From NCBI GenBank assembly GCA_910579185.1, contig CAJTTG010000002.1, positions 1 through 64,000 on the forward strand: DNA of 64,000 nt. Direction: 5' to 3'. The position numbers and the translations under genes are program-made. The notes beneath the pieces are model-generated. The model made no database searches. It saw only the letters and a program-made list of their open reading frames with translations, and was not told where the DNA came from. This DNA is from an uncultured Muribaculaceae bacterium (GTDB taxonomy: Bacteria > Bacteroidota > Bacteroidia > Bacteroidales > Muribaculaceae). Shown piece by piece: positions 49,557 through 59,343 of the stretch (the stretch's first letter is position 1; every line of letters starts with the position of its first letter).

Positions 49557-50771
49557 TTAGAAGGGACATTTCTGGTTGTCCACATATTGAACGTTGCCGA
49601 ACGGTGTGGCATCATAGCCATGGCCGGTCTCATCGCGCACGGTGCCGTCGTCCTGAACTTCGCCGTTGAAACGCCAGTAGGCCACGAGTCCTTCCGATGT
49701 GGGATCGACATAGCAGATGCCGTTTTCGATCTCATCGAGTGTACGAGCCACGTTCCATACGCGACATTCCGATACGTAGCCGTTGAAATAGCGTTTGTAG
49801 CCTGTGGAACGTCCGATGGAGAATCCGTCATCCCATGAGTGGCCGTCGTAGGCCATGGAGAGATTGATGGAACCGCCCTGGGATTCTACGGAGTGGATCA
49901 GTTCGCCGTCGAGATAGATGCGCAGGAAGTGACCGTCGTACACGGCTGCGAAGTGCAACCAATGGCCTGTCGGGAATTCCTTGTCTATCTTGGTGTCGAA
50001 GTGTTCCTTCTGGTCGGGATGGGTGGGATTGCCGATAGATCCTTTGGCAAGCTGGAGCTTGTTGGTTGCGAATCCTGCACCGTCACCGAAGCGGAAAAGG
50101 AAGTTTTCCTCACATCCGCAGAGCGATGCGATTCCGGCATCTCCACTTGTGGTTCTCGGGAAGCTTACAGGGAGCACCTTCATCTCCAAAGTCATGGCTT
50201 TGAGATCCTGAACCGGGGAGTTCTCGTTTTGAGAAATCCAGAATCCTTTGATGTCGAAGCCTCCGTTGCCACCAAGATTGGCAGCTTTGATATTGATCAC
50301 TTTTGTGAAGAGGATATAGGCTGTGCGTGCCGATTCGATCGGCTGGAGGTCGGCTCCTTCAACGCTGGCGATGCTCACGGGCAGACAGTAGCCAACACCC
50401 TCCTGGAGTTTATCGCCGTCGGCGCTAAGTTTCACCTGTGTCGACTGCGCGGTACCTGATTTAATCACCACCTTGCCTCCTTCGATCGAGTAGGCATCTT
50501 CCGGTGGCAGCTGATAGTTGCGGCCGGTCTTTTTGTTGTAGGCCTCAAGCATCTCAGGTGTCGCTTTCACTTCTATAGTCACATCGCTGCTCGCCTTGGC
50601 CGACGAGCTGACGGTCAGAGCCATTTCCGACTGGCCGTCGACGAGGAAGCGCACGTTGGACGAGGTCAGCGTGCCGGTCATGAACACGGCATCGTTGAAT
50701 TCCTCTCCGTTGTTGCAACCGCTGAAAATCATAGCCACGGCTGCAAGTGTCCCAAATATATATTTTTTCAT
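49557..50771 (-). CDS. DUF1735-LamG surface lipoprotein
   Basis: 404-aa lipoprotein (lipobox Cys19 in IFSGC). An N-terminal DUF1735 (BT_3987-type) domain covers about 25-150, and a concanavalin-like LamG_3 domain about 170-395 (WLHFAAVYDGHFLRIYLDGELIHS, CRVWNVARTLDEIENG). Probably a surface glycan-binding protein of the locus. It is the last gene of the susC operon, 20 nt after the DUF1735-F5/8C gene. No catalytic residues are evident. Confidence 0.86.
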   Translation of the reverse strand: MKKYIFGTLAAVAMIFSGCNNGEEFNDAVFMTGTLTSSNVRFLVDGQSEMALTVSSSAKASSDVTIEVKATPEMLEAYNKKTGRNYQLPPEDAYSIEGGKVVIKSGTAQSTQVKLSADGDKLQEGVGYCLPVSIASVEGADLQPIESARTAYILFTKVINIKAANLGGNGGFDIKGFWISQNENSPVQDLKAMTLEMKVLPVSFPRTTSGDAGIASLCGCEENFLFRFGDGAGFATNKLQLAKGSIGNPTHPDQKEHFDTKIDKEFPTGHWLHFAAVYDGHFLRIYLDGELIHSVESQGGSINLSMAYDGHSWDDGFSIGRSTGYKRYFNGYVSECRVWNVARTLDEIENGICYVDPTSEGLVAYWRFNGEVQDDGTVRDETGHGYDATPFGNVQYVDNQKCPF

Positions 50772-50790
50772 GATTAAAAATGCTTTGTTT

Positions 50791-51813
50791 TTAATTTACA
50801 GCATAGATGTTAAAGTCGCCGGAATCAAAGGCAGGGCCACTCCATGAGTTGGGCGCCGGCTGTTCGATCTTGATGTATCGGGCTTTCATCGGACCGTAGA
50901 ATCCTACAAAATCCGCGCCTTCCCATCCGCTACCTTCAACCACTCCTACAGAAGTCCACTCGCGGTTATCGGTGCTGATGTAGACCTTGGTGCTGTTGAA
51001 GGATCCTTCCTCGTAGCCATAATTGCCCCAGTAGACATAATAGTAGTTCGAGTAGATGCCATCGAATGAGTATTCTTTGCCGAGGTCCACGATTGCTATG
51101 GCTAAATCGCCGTTTGTCTCTACGGAGGCATGGTTGCGGTAGTTGCCGTCAAACCATGTGGTCAGATCTCCGTTGCTGTAGGAATCCGTTCCGGGTGTCA
51201 CTGTCCAGCCGCTGCGGTCGGCAACAAGTGTGCCACGACGGTTGTCCTTGGTAGCGTCGGGATCGATCACATTGTGCGACACGTTGATCACTATGAAGCT
51301 CTGCGACTTTACCGAGGTAGCTGCCTGGGCGTTGCCGCCTGAGATCGATTCTATGCGGACGGGGATAAGGTAGCCCTTTTCATTGTCGATCGTGGCGAGC
51401 ACATCCTCGTTGTCGGTGAATGCGATCTGATAATTCTCGGTTGACGAATATCCTCCGGCCGGGATGGTCACGGTCTTGTTGGTGATTACAAGAGCTTCTT
51501 CCGGTACGGGTAGATATTCGGTCTCGTTGATCGCGTTGTATTCGTCAATAAGGCTATTGTCGATGGTAAACGAAACATTGATGTCGCCGGCTGCCTTCTT
51601 GTTGCATTTTGCCGGCATCTGGAAGTCGAGGCTCGCAAATGATCCTACCGGAGTCTGGACTATGGTTGCGGTTGTCGAATTGTCGGCAGTGAAGACACGG
51701 TTGTTGGGATCGCCGGGGAAATCATATTCATCGTCGTCGTCACAGGAGGTGAATCCGACTGAGCATAAGGCCAGCGCTCCGGCCATTATGAAGATATTTT
51801 TCAGATTTTTCAT
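50791..51813 (-). CDS. DUF1735-discoidin (F5/8C) surface lipoprotein
   Basis: 340-aa lipoprotein (Cys24 in FTSCDDDDE; the acidic residues after Cys fit the Bacteroidetes lipoprotein surface-export signal). DUF1735 spans about 35-175 and a discoidin-like F5/8 type C domain about 190-335 (TPGTDSYSNGDLTTWFDGNYRNH, STDNREWTSVG, RYIKIEQPAPNSWSGP). The second domain probably binds sugar. The gene lies 13 nt after the GH18 gene. Confidence 0.86.
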   Translation of the reverse strand: MKNLKNIFIMAGALALCSVGFTSCDDDDEYDFPGDPNNRVFTADNSTTATIVQTPVGSFASLDFQMPAKCNKKAAGDINVSFTIDNSLIDEYNAINETEYLPVPEEALVITNKTVTIPAGGYSSTENYQIAFTDNEDVLATIDNEKGYLIPVRIESISGGNAQAATSVKSQSFIVINVSHNVIDPDATKDNRRGTLVADRSGWTVTPGTDSYSNGDLTTWFDGNYRNHASVETNGDLAIAIVDLGKEYSFDGIYSNYYYVYWGNYGYEEGSFNSTKVYISTDNREWTSVGVVEGSGWEGADFVGFYGPMKARYIKIEQPAPNSWSGPAFDSGDFNIYAVN

Positions 51814-51826
51814 GTCGATTCAATTA

Positions 51827-52825
51827 TTAGTGGATTGCAGGATTCTGAATCTGGATGCAACGGCGGAAGTGGTAGTAGGGCTCGATGTTGGTCTCGGTAA
51901 CGTTGTAATTACGGTGGATGAAGAACGCTCCAAATCCGCCCTTTCGGCCTGATGCCGGTTTCCAGCTTGCCTGGTTGTAGAGTCCCTGAAGATTGCCTTT
52001 CCAGTTGTCGCCAACGTTTTCGCAATGGACAATCTTGCGGTCGGGCCATCCGCTCTGGCTTCCTGTGCCACCGCCGTAGCTCTGGCAGAAGAAGTAGTTG
52101 GAGTAGGGTTCACAAGAGCTGAGGTTATGACCGTCGATGCAGAGCAGCTTATCGCAGATACCCTCGCGGTTGGCCATCTCGTCGCCATAGCGTTCGCGGA
52201 TAAGTTCGCGGCGTTCCTCCTTGGTGATGTCGGGGTTCGGGCCGAGATACTGGGCTAAATGGCGATAGAACACCATGAACGGTTCTCCGCTGAGATAGTT
52301 GCCTTCCGGCTCGTAGTCGGCATCGAATCCGTCGAGATCGTTGAGGAATATCTGGTCAAGGAAATACTCGGCGTATTGACGGATTGCTTCATTGATCTTT
52401 TCCTGATCGCCTTCGGCGCGGCCTTCGTTGTAGAGCGGTTTGAAGGGCTTGTCGTCGGTCTCGGCATCAATACGTGTGATAGCCACCACGAGCATCTTGG
52501 TTCCTTTGACTTTCTGAACGAAGCGCATCTCTTCAACGACATCGGGTTTGGTCGGAATGCCACCCCATAGAGAGCAGATGTCCAGTGAGTCCGGCAGACC
52601 CATGAAACGCACTGCCATGGAGTTCTGGGGACCATATTCCGCAAACCATCCGAATGCTATCTCATGGTCGCTTGCTTTATAGTCGCGGAGATCCTGATAA
52701 TACTGCGGTCCGTATGTGTAGGCCGGAGTCACAACTTCGGGATCTATGGCTTCGATATCGTCGCAGGCGGTAAAGCCGGCCGTTGCGAGTACCATTGCCG
52801 GTAGAATATATTTTAATGCTTTCAT
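51827..52825 (-). CDS. GH18 endo-beta-N-acetylglucosaminidase-like lipoprotein
   Basis: Likely endoglycosidase that cuts the chitobiose core of N-glycans at the cell surface. Lipobox Cys21 (GFTACDD), then a GH18 barrel with motif DGFDADYE at residues 165-172. This matches DGxDxDxE with the catalytic Glu172 present, so it should be active, unlike some GH18-like binding proteins of these loci. 332 aa if started at ATG 52825 (MKALKYILP); the frame extends 6 codons to 52843. Homologous HMNG loci carry a GH18 with an N-terminal DUF1735 domain; here DUF1735 is on separate proteins. Confidence 0.87.
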   Translation of the reverse strand: MKALKYILPAMVLATAGFTACDDIEAIDPEVVTPAYTYGPQYYQDLRDYKASDHEIAFGWFAEYGPQNSMAVRFMGLPDSLDICSLWGGIPTKPDVVEEMRFVQKVKGTKMLVVAITRIDAETDDKPFKPLYNEGRAEGDQEKINEAIRQYAEYFLDQIFLNDLDGFDADYEPEGNYLSGEPFMVFYRHLAQYLGPNPDITKEERRELIRERYGDEMANREGICDKLLCIDGHNLSSCEPYSNYFFCQSYGGGTGSQSGWPDRKIVHCENVGDNWKGNLQGLYNQASWKPASGRKGGFGAFFIHRNYNVTETNIEPYYHFRRCIQIQNPAIH

Positions 52826-52851
52826 TTCTTTAGCTTTTTGCATGTTTTAGA

Positions 52852-54450
52852 TTAGCGTTTTACGTCCCACCACAGACGGGTACCGGCATTGTCCTGACCG
52901 CCGAGCAGCTGCACTGCTTCCTGGGCGTTTGCCGAGTTGTTGGAGAATTCGGTGGAGGGGAACTGGATACGGCTGATCATCTCGTTGTTGCTGACGCCGG
53001 ATGCGTAGCTGTAGGTGGAGATGCGGATCCATCCGGGATAGCCGGTGCGGCGCATTTCGCTCCATGCCTCCTGTCCGTCGGGATAGAGAGCGATCCATTT
53101 CTGGATCATGATGCGTTCCAGTTTGGTGTTGTTGTTGGCATTGTTGTCCCATGCGATAGCAAGATTGGAGAGCATGCTGCCAACGTTGATGTTCTGGTTG
53201 TTGCGCGGATCAACCCATGTGGTGCTGGGGGTGGCGGTGCTTTGGATATAGCTGTCGGCACCGGTCACACCTGCGCTTGCAAATGAGGTGCGGATGCCCT
53301 CTTCGTAGAGATCTTTGACCTCTGCCGAGCCTAAGCCGAAACGCAGTTTTGCTTCAGCCTGTAGGAACCATGCTTCTGCTGCGTGCATCCAGGGCAGGTT
53401 GGAATCAGAATTGAAATTTGCAGCTGAGGTGATGTCGGGATATGATGTGAAGCCGCTGGTCAGACCATTGCGTACACCATGATATTCTCCTGTCGAGGTG
53501 GCGGCAACGAAGTATGATTTCAGACGGGGATCGTTATATCCGTTGAGGTAGCAGTCCATAGTCGCGCTCATGCGGAGGTCGTTGAACGAACGGGTCACCT
53601 CATAGATCGGGTTGGTGAAAGCGAATGTAGAGCTTTGGTTGAGGTAAGCGTCGTCGCCCGATGTGGCCATCAGACCGCATGGTGCGTTGAGGGCTTTCTG
53701 GATCTCGGTGCGAGCCTTGGTTTCGTCGACGTAGGAGATTCTCATGGCAAGACGCAGACGCAGCGTGTTGGCCATCTTCAGCCATTTGGCCACATTGCCT
53801 TGGTAAACGAAGTCATATTTCTCCATGTAGGGCTTGCCGTTGGATTCCTGATAGCTCTGCATCACGTCGATCGAGTTGTCCAATTCGGTGAAGAACTGGT
53901 TGTAGACCTCCTGCTGGCTGTCATAGGCCACGTTGATGTCGGTGCCGAACTTGCTGTAGGGGATAGGGCCATATTTATCGGTGATACGGCTCATGGCAAA
54001 CACTTTGACCACTGTGGCCATAGCGCGGTCAACAGATGTCTCTTCCGTGTGTTTGACAATTTCAGCCCATGGCTGCATCACGTCGGTGTAGGCGCGGTTG
54101 AATGGCATGTTATACCAGTGGTCGGCCATGGCGTAATGGTCATGATGGTGAGATCCTACATTGTCGTAGCTGGCTTTGATATTGGCGAAATAGCTTGCGA
54201 ATATGTCGCCGGTGAGCATCTGGCAGACCTGATAAGTACCGCCCTCGTCTTTGCCGACGATAAACACGCCGCGCTGCATCTGGGTGAAGAATGCGCCGGT
54301 GCGCAGGTTATCGCGGTCCATCTCTTCATCGGTCACGCCGTTGGGGTCTATGTTCATGCTCTCGAACGAGTCGGTGCAGGAGCTGAACAGCATTCCGCCG
54401 GCGAGAAGAGTTCCGCTGATCAATGCGGTTAGTCTTGTTATATTTTTCAT
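52852..54450 (-). CDS. SusD-like glycan-binding lipoprotein (SusD-like_2 type)
   Basis: 532-aa outer-membrane lipoprotein (Cys25 in LFSSCTDS) with the SusD/RagB TPR scaffold. The start NIDPNGVTDEEMDRDN and helices LKMANTLRLRLAMRISYVDE and AAEAWFLQAEAKLRFG fit the SusD-like_2 branch. It forms the lid on the SusC barrel and takes up the released oligosaccharide. It lies 14 nt after susC. Confidence 0.94.
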   Translation of the reverse strand: MKNITRLTALISGTLLAGGMLFSSCTDSFESMNIDPNGVTDEEMDRDNLRTGAFFTQMQRGVFIVGKDEGGTYQVCQMLTGDIFASYFANIKASYDNVGSHHHDHYAMADHWYNMPFNRAYTDVMQPWAEIVKHTEETSVDRAMATVVKVFAMSRITDKYGPIPYSKFGTDINVAYDSQQEVYNQFFTELDNSIDVMQSYQESNGKPYMEKYDFVYQGNVAKWLKMANTLRLRLAMRISYVDETKARTEIQKALNAPCGLMATSGDDAYLNQSSTFAFTNPIYEVTRSFNDLRMSATMDCYLNGYNDPRLKSYFVAATSTGEYHGVRNGLTSGFTSYPDITSAANFNSDSNLPWMHAAEAWFLQAEAKLRFGLGSAEVKDLYEEGIRTSFASAGVTGADSYIQSTATPSTTWVDPRNNQNINVGSMLSNLAIAWDNNANNNTKLERIMIQKWIALYPDGQEAWSEMRRTGYPGWIRISTYSYASGVSNNEMISRIQFPSTEFSNNSANAQEAVQLLGGQDNAGTRLWWDVKR

Positions 54451-54464
54451 GTTGTGTAAAAGCG

Positions 54465-57400
54465 TTAGAAGTTGACTTTAACTGCGAAACCGAGGCTGCG
54501 CATCGATGGCATCATGAAGTAGTCGATGCCCGACCAGCCCATATTGGTGCTTGCTGTGAGTTCGGGGTCGTAGGGTGCTTTCTTGTAGAAGAAGAACAAG
54601 TTGCGGCCGATGAACGAAACGTTGACTCCCTGAATCCAGTTGACCCATTTATTGACGGGGATGTCATAGCCTAAGGTCAGTTCGCCCAGACGCACGTTGG
54701 TGGCTGAGTAGACGTAGTTCTCGCCGATATTGTTACCTACATACTCTATGTATTTCTGTGCGGCGGGAACGAGGGCGCCGTTGATCATCACACCGCCTTT
54801 GTCGCGTGCGGCAGCCGAGGTGGTGGAGGTGCCGTAGGCATCCATCATGGCTTGCGTCATGGAAACCACGTTGCCGCCTATGCGTGCGTTGATGAGGAAA
54901 CCGAGCGACAGGCCATTCCAATGGAAGGTGTTGCGCCAGCCCATGGTGTATTTGGGCTCTGCATTGCCGGCATATACCCAGCCGTCGCCCTGGGGACCTG
55001 CCTTTTCGTCGCGGCTCACGGTGTTGTCCACATAGTCGACGATCACGTTGCCGTGGTAGTCGCGCTTGAGGGTTGTCACATAGAGGTCGCCTACAGATCC
55101 GCCTTCAACCAGACGGCTCTTGACGTTGCCAACGGTGGCTATGTCAAGCATGTTCTGTTCGGCGATAATGCCGGGGGCAACTTCTACCGGACGGAGAAGT
55201 TTCACGATCTTGTTGCGGTTGAGCGTGTAGGTGAAGTTTGATTCCCACTGAACTGGGCCGAGGTTCTGATTGATGCCGAGGCTCAGCTCTATACCTTTAT
55301 TGTCGATCTGACCGCCGTTGATATAGATTGCGCTGTAGCCTGATGAGGCTGCGAGATCGGCCTTGAAGAGCTGGTTGTAGGTCGAGGTCTTGTAGAGCGA
55401 CAGGTTGAGGGTGATCTTGTCCATCCACAGGCGCGAGGTGAAACCAACTTCCCATGCTTTGGTGCGTTCGGGTTTGATGTTGGTGTTGGGATAGGTGGTC
55501 AGCGTTGCTGGATAGCCGGATTCCAGAGGATATGTCTGGTAGGCGATGAAGCGTGTGGGGGAGTTACCGACTTCTGAATATGATCCGCGGATCTTCATGA
55601 AGGAGATCACATCGTTGCGCAGTCCGGGGATCATGTCGGTCAGGATGGCCGAAAGTCCGATCGAGGGATAGGCCACGGAATTATGGTCGGTCCATGCGAG
55701 CGATGACGACCAGTCGACACGGCCTGTCAGATCGAGATAGAGCATGTCGCGCCAGCCAAGCGATGCTGTTGCATAGATCGACTGTGTCTGGTCGTGGTAG
55801 TTCTCCTGATCCTCTACAAAGTGCTGGCCGTTGCGGTTGATGTTCAGCAGTGTGAATTTGTTGGCCACTGAGTTGAGGTCGCCGCCGGTGTTGTACCAGT
55901 CGTACTTGATATCGTTGATCGAGGCCCCGAGAGCTGCGGTCAGCGACATGTCGCCCCACTTGTTGTTATAGTTGGCCATCACGTCGGCGTAGATCTGACG
56001 GGTCGATGCGTCGGCTTTGAAATAGGCACCGTTTTCGGCTGCGAAGATGGCATCGGTCGATGCGCTGTATTTCTTCTCGAACTTCTCGGATGTCTGGTCG
56101 ATCTTGGCGCGTGCGCTGATGGTGAGACCTTTGACAACGTTGTCCCAGTAGAGGCCACCGGTCATCATGAAGCGGTTCTTATGGTTCACGAAATTGTCGC
56201 GCTGGGTGATCCAGTAGGGGTTCTGCATGCCGACACCCATATTGCCCCAAGGCCAGTACTGTGTCTTGAAGTTACGGCTGGCGTCGTACATCTCGAACAC
56301 CTTGTATGTGTCGAGGCTGTAGCTTGGCGACATGAGATAGAGCGGAACAAGTGGGTTCATGTACTGACCCTGTGATACCATGTTGCGTTCCTTGACGTTC
56401 ATGTAGCTTGCCGCAAGATCCAGACGAAGCTTGTCCTTGATAAGGTTGGTGGTGTTGCGGATTGTCAGATTGTAGCGGTCGAGGGTGTTGTTCTCGATTA
56501 TACCCTCGGCGTTGGTGGCTGCCAGCGACAGGAAGGTCTGGTTGTTGGCATTACCTGCGGTGACGGTGACGGCGTTTGTCTCGTTATAGCCGGTCTGGAA
56601 GAAGTCGGTAGGATTGTAGGAACTTGCTTCTCCCAATTTTGCTCCCCAGCTCTTGAATTCACCGGTGGCTGCGCCGTAGGTGTTCTGGAAATCGGGGGTG
56701 GCTATAGCGTTGAGAAACTGCGTTGAGTTTGAGTAGGTCACTCGGGTTTTGCCTTCAACACCTTTACGGGTGGTGATGAGGATCACACCATTGGCAGCCT
56801 CGCTACCGTAGAGAGCGGAAGCGGCTGCGCCTGAGAGAACCGACATTGATTCTATGTCCTCGGGGTTGAGCATTGAGGCTCCGTCGCCCGATTGTCCCAT
56901 ACCGGTGTATGTGTCCTCGGTCTGCTTGTTTTCAAGCGAGGGCATCGGGATACCGTCGATAACATATAGGGCGTTGTTGTTGCCGGAGATTGATTTGGTA
57001 CCGCGCATCACAACTTTTGCGCCGCCGCCGATACCGGTCGACGATGCGTTGATGCTGACACCTGCAACCTTGCCGTTGAGGGCGTTGACAAAGTTGGCAT
57101 CCTTTACGCCGGTCACTTCATCGGCCTTCACCTGCTGGGTGTTGTAGGACAATGCTTTTTGTGAACGTTTGATGCCGAGAGCGGTGACCACAACCTCATC
57201 GAGGCTGGTGGCTGCCGGTGCCATGGTCAGGTCGGCAACGTCGCTGTCGGTTTTCAGTTCCACCGGATTATAACCGATATAAGTGGCTGTCACTACAGGA
57301 TCGGCCTCGTCGGTAGTGATGGTGTAGTTGCCGTCGATATTGGTGATCGCTGTGGCTTTGGTTCCTTTGATACGGACGGTCACACCGATCATGGGGTCGC

Positions 57401-57782
57401 CGTTCTCATCGAGAATCTGACCTGTGATCTTACGGTTTTTACCGGTTGTGCCAGTGCCGTTTTTCTTTACGGGTTCGGCTTTTTTCAGGTAAATGTGCTT
57501 ACCCTCGATCACGTAGGTGATCTGGGTGCCTTCAAGAAGCTGCTTGAGTGCTTCGGCAACAGGTTTGTCCTTGATCACTGCCGGACGCACTTTTGTAGTG
57601 GTGATGGCATCATCGTAGAAAAACTCGTAACCCGATCCCGATCTGATCTGTGTGATCACATCGCCGAGATTGGATTTGTCGGTAGTCGTGACATTTACGT
57701 TTGCCATCGCTAATGCCGACATAGCCAGGAATGTGCCGACAAACACATGCCGCATTCTGACTTTAAGGAATTTAATGAACAT
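54465..57782 (-). CDS. SusC/RagA TonB-dependent transporter with STN signalling domain
   Basis: 1105-aa outer-membrane barrel. A signal peptide (about 1-28) is followed by an STN (secretin/TonB N-terminal) domain (about 30-100, SGSGYEFFYDDA, VAEALKQLLEGTQITYVIEGKHIYLKK). A carboxypeptidase-D-like DUF (about 112-195, ITGQILDENGDPMIGVTVRIKGT) comes next, then a plug with NALNGKVAGVSINASS and IRVRG-type VVMRGTKSI and the 22-strand barrel. The STN domain implies trans-envelope signalling to the FecR/ECF pair encoded just upstream. The start may be 57782 or ATG 57755. Confidence 0.95.
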   Translation of the reverse strand: MFIKFLKVRMRHVFVGTFLAMSALAMANVNVTTTDKSNLGDVITQIRSGSGYEFFYDDAITTTKVRPAVIKDKPVAEALKQLLEGTQITYVIEGKHIYLKKAEPVKKNGTGTTGKNRKITGQILDENGDPMIGVTVRIKGTKATAITNIDGNYTITTDEADPVVTATYIGYNPVELKTDSDVADLTMAPAATSLDEVVVTALGIKRSQKALSYNTQQVKADEVTGVKDANFVNALNGKVAGVSINASSTGIGGGAKVVMRGTKSISGNNNALYVIDGIPMPSLENKQTEDTYTGMGQSGDGASMLNPEDIESMSVLSGAAASALYGSEAANGVILITTRKGVEGKTRVTYSNSTQFLNAIATPDFQNTYGAATGEFKSWGAKLGEASSYNPTDFFQTGYNETNAVTVTAGNANNQTFLSLAATNAEGIIENNTLDRYNLTIRNTTNLIKDKLRLDLAASYMNVKERNMVSQGQYMNPLVPLYLMSPSYSLDTYKVFEMYDASRNFKTQYWPWGNMGVGMQNPYWITQRDNFVNHKNRFMMTGGLYWDNVVKGLTISARAKIDQTSEKFEKKYSASTDAIFAAENGAYFKADASTRQIYADVMANYNNKWGDMSLTAALGASINDIKYDWYNTGGDLNSVANKFTLLNINRNGQHFVEDQENYHDQTQSIYATASLGWRDMLYLDLTGRVDWSSSLAWTDHNSVAYPSIGLSAILTDMIPGLRNDVISFMKIRGSYSEVGNSPTRFIAYQTYPLESGYPATLTTYPNTNIKPERTKAWEVGFTSRLWMDKITLNLSLYKTSTYNQLFKADLAASSGYSAIYINGGQIDNKGIELSLGINQNLGPVQWESNFTYTLNRNKIVKLLRPVEVAPGIIAEQNMLDIATVGNVKSRLVEGGSVGDLYVTTLKRDYHGNVIVDYVDNTVSRDEKAGPQGDGWVYAGNAEPKYTMGWRNTFHWNGLSLGFLINARIGGNVVSMTQAMMDAYGTSTTSAAARDKGGVMINGALVPAAQKYIEYVGNNIGENYVYSATNVRLGELTLGYDIPVNKWVNWIQGVNVSFIGRNLFFFYKKAPYDPELTASTNMGWSGIDYFMMPSMRSLGFAVKVNF

Positions 57783-58297
57783 AGCTGATGTTTTGGTATT
57801 AATGATTGGTTATCAAATTAAACCTGATTGGTTTTGTACTATATAAGCACGTCCGGGTATTAAATTACCTATCCTTTGGTTAAATTTTATTATATGTTCT
57901 ACAACATATTTTTTCAGCATTATCCCTGTTCCTCTGCATCACTCAGACACTCACCTGTAGGGGCTGCGACGCGGCTGCCACGTCCGGACAATACACAGAT
58001 AATCAATTTATTTCCATGGATGGATGAATTTGAATGCAATTGGACGGCGGTGGTTTTGACTGTATCCGGTTGGCGTCTCGGAGATCCGCCACCCCGACAC
58101 TGCTGTTGCAAAACCATGCAATTTCAGACAAATTTGAGAGATAAATATTTTGCAACCCGGTCGGGGTCATGGCTCTCCGAGCCGTCTGACCTCCACCGAC
58201 AAGATTGGAAACATAGTTATGGGGTAATTATGACACGAGAAAGTAGCCGTGACTCCAACACTCTCCAGCTCTATACTCTCCCAAACTCTGCTATCCA
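57783..58297. other. 515-bp spacer upstream of susC
   Basis: This spacer should hold the ECF-dependent promoter of the susC operon, but I cannot identify its consensus, and no TAnnTTTG box stands out. A 7-bp hairpin (57892-57898 with 57903-57909) followed by six T on the plus strand is seen without any gene upstream of it. An open frame at 57876-58421 on the plus strand runs into the fecR gene and is not credible. Confidence 0.5.
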
Positions 58298-59287
58298 TCA
58301 CCCTTTCTTTGCGGAGATCCACACTTCGCCATTGGCAATGGTGTATTCGATAGGAAGGGTGTTTGACAGGATGTTGAGTGTCGTGTCTATGCTGTCATAC
58401 TTCATGGCAGCTCCCGAGTAGGTGGCATTGGAGCTCACGTTGCTGTTTACGTGGACTTTCATGCCGTAGAGCTGTTCCAATGCCGATGCGATCTGACGTA
58501 TGGTGGCATTGCGGAACGGAATGTTGTTGTCGTGCCAAACGGCATCGAGCGGTGTCTCGGAATCGTTGACTGTAAGCAGATGGCCTTTTGGATCGTAAGT
58601 GGCTTTCTGTCCCGGTTTGAGAACTACGCAGCCGTCGCCATTGGTTTCGTTGACTTTCACGCTACCTTCCACGAGACTTACGAAACTGAATGCATCTCCC
58701 TGAGTGCTCCGGAATGTGAATTTTGTGCCGAGGACAGAGACATCCAGATATTCGCCGTCAACAGTGAACGGATGCAACGTATCGCGCTGAACCTCAAAAT
58801 AGGCCTCGCCATGCAGCGTCACGCTGCGGTTACCGGCAAACTCTTCCGGATACTCTATTGTGGTGTATTTGTTGAGCCACACTTTCGATCCGTCGGGGAG
58901 GGTGGTCTCGATGGGGGATGCTGCTGCGGTGATCTTCACCATGTGGATCTGCTGAGCCCGGGTCAGCGGCAGGGCTACGGTTATCAGAACCGCAACTATT
59001 GCCGCGGCCGCGGCACTCCATAGCCATATCTTGCGACGGCGTGATTTTCTGATGGCCACGTCGGTGGTTATGCGCTGGCGAAGACGGGATAGTGCTCTGC
59101 TGCGGCGTTCGTCTTCTTTCTCGCAGGCTATGGTGTCTCGGGCTATATCGTCGGCATGTTCAAGCTCAAACAGCTCACGGGCGTTCTCAGGGGATTCTGA
59201 AATCCACTCTTTTATTTCAGCCAGTTCGCTGTCGCTGCACTGTGATGCCAGATATCGGCTCAGTATATCGTCGGATGGTTTGGTCAT
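58298..59287 (-). CDS. FecR-family anti-sigma factor
   Basis: 329-aa inner-membrane regulator. The cytoplasmic N-terminal sigma-binding region (about 1-85, with ELAEIKEWISESPENARELFE) precedes one membrane helix (about 87-107, IWLWSAAAAAIVAVLITVALPL). A periplasmic FecR domain follows (about 120-220, ETTLPDGSKVWLNKYTTIEYP, GEAYFEVQRD, VLGTKFTFRS), then a DUF4974 domain (about 250-325). It would relay the substrate signal from the SusC STN domain to the ECF sigma factor whose gene lies 56 nt upstream. Confidence 0.93.
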   Translation of the reverse strand: MTKPSDDILSRYLASQCSDSELAEIKEWISESPENARELFELEHADDIARDTIACEKEDERRSRALSRLRQRITTDVAIRKSRRRKIWLWSAAAAAIVAVLITVALPLTRAQQIHMVKITAAASPIETTLPDGSKVWLNKYTTIEYPEEFAGNRSVTLHGEAYFEVQRDTLHPFTVDGEYLDVSVLGTKFTFRSTQGDAFSFVSLVEGSVKVNETNGDGCVVLKPGQKATYDPKGHLLTVNDSETPLDAVWHDNNIPFRNATIRQIASALEQLYGMKVHVNSNVSSNATYSGAAMKYDSIDTTLNILSNTLPIEYTIANGEVWISAKKG

Positions 59288-59343
59288 GATCTATTTTGTC
59301 ATCTAAGTATCATTAACACGCATTCAATTAAAAATACTTATGG

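Noticed and set aside
57876..58421. 181-codon frame upstream of susC on the plus strand
   Set aside because: Runs into fecR on the other strand and looks non-coding; this is the regulatory spacer of the PUL.
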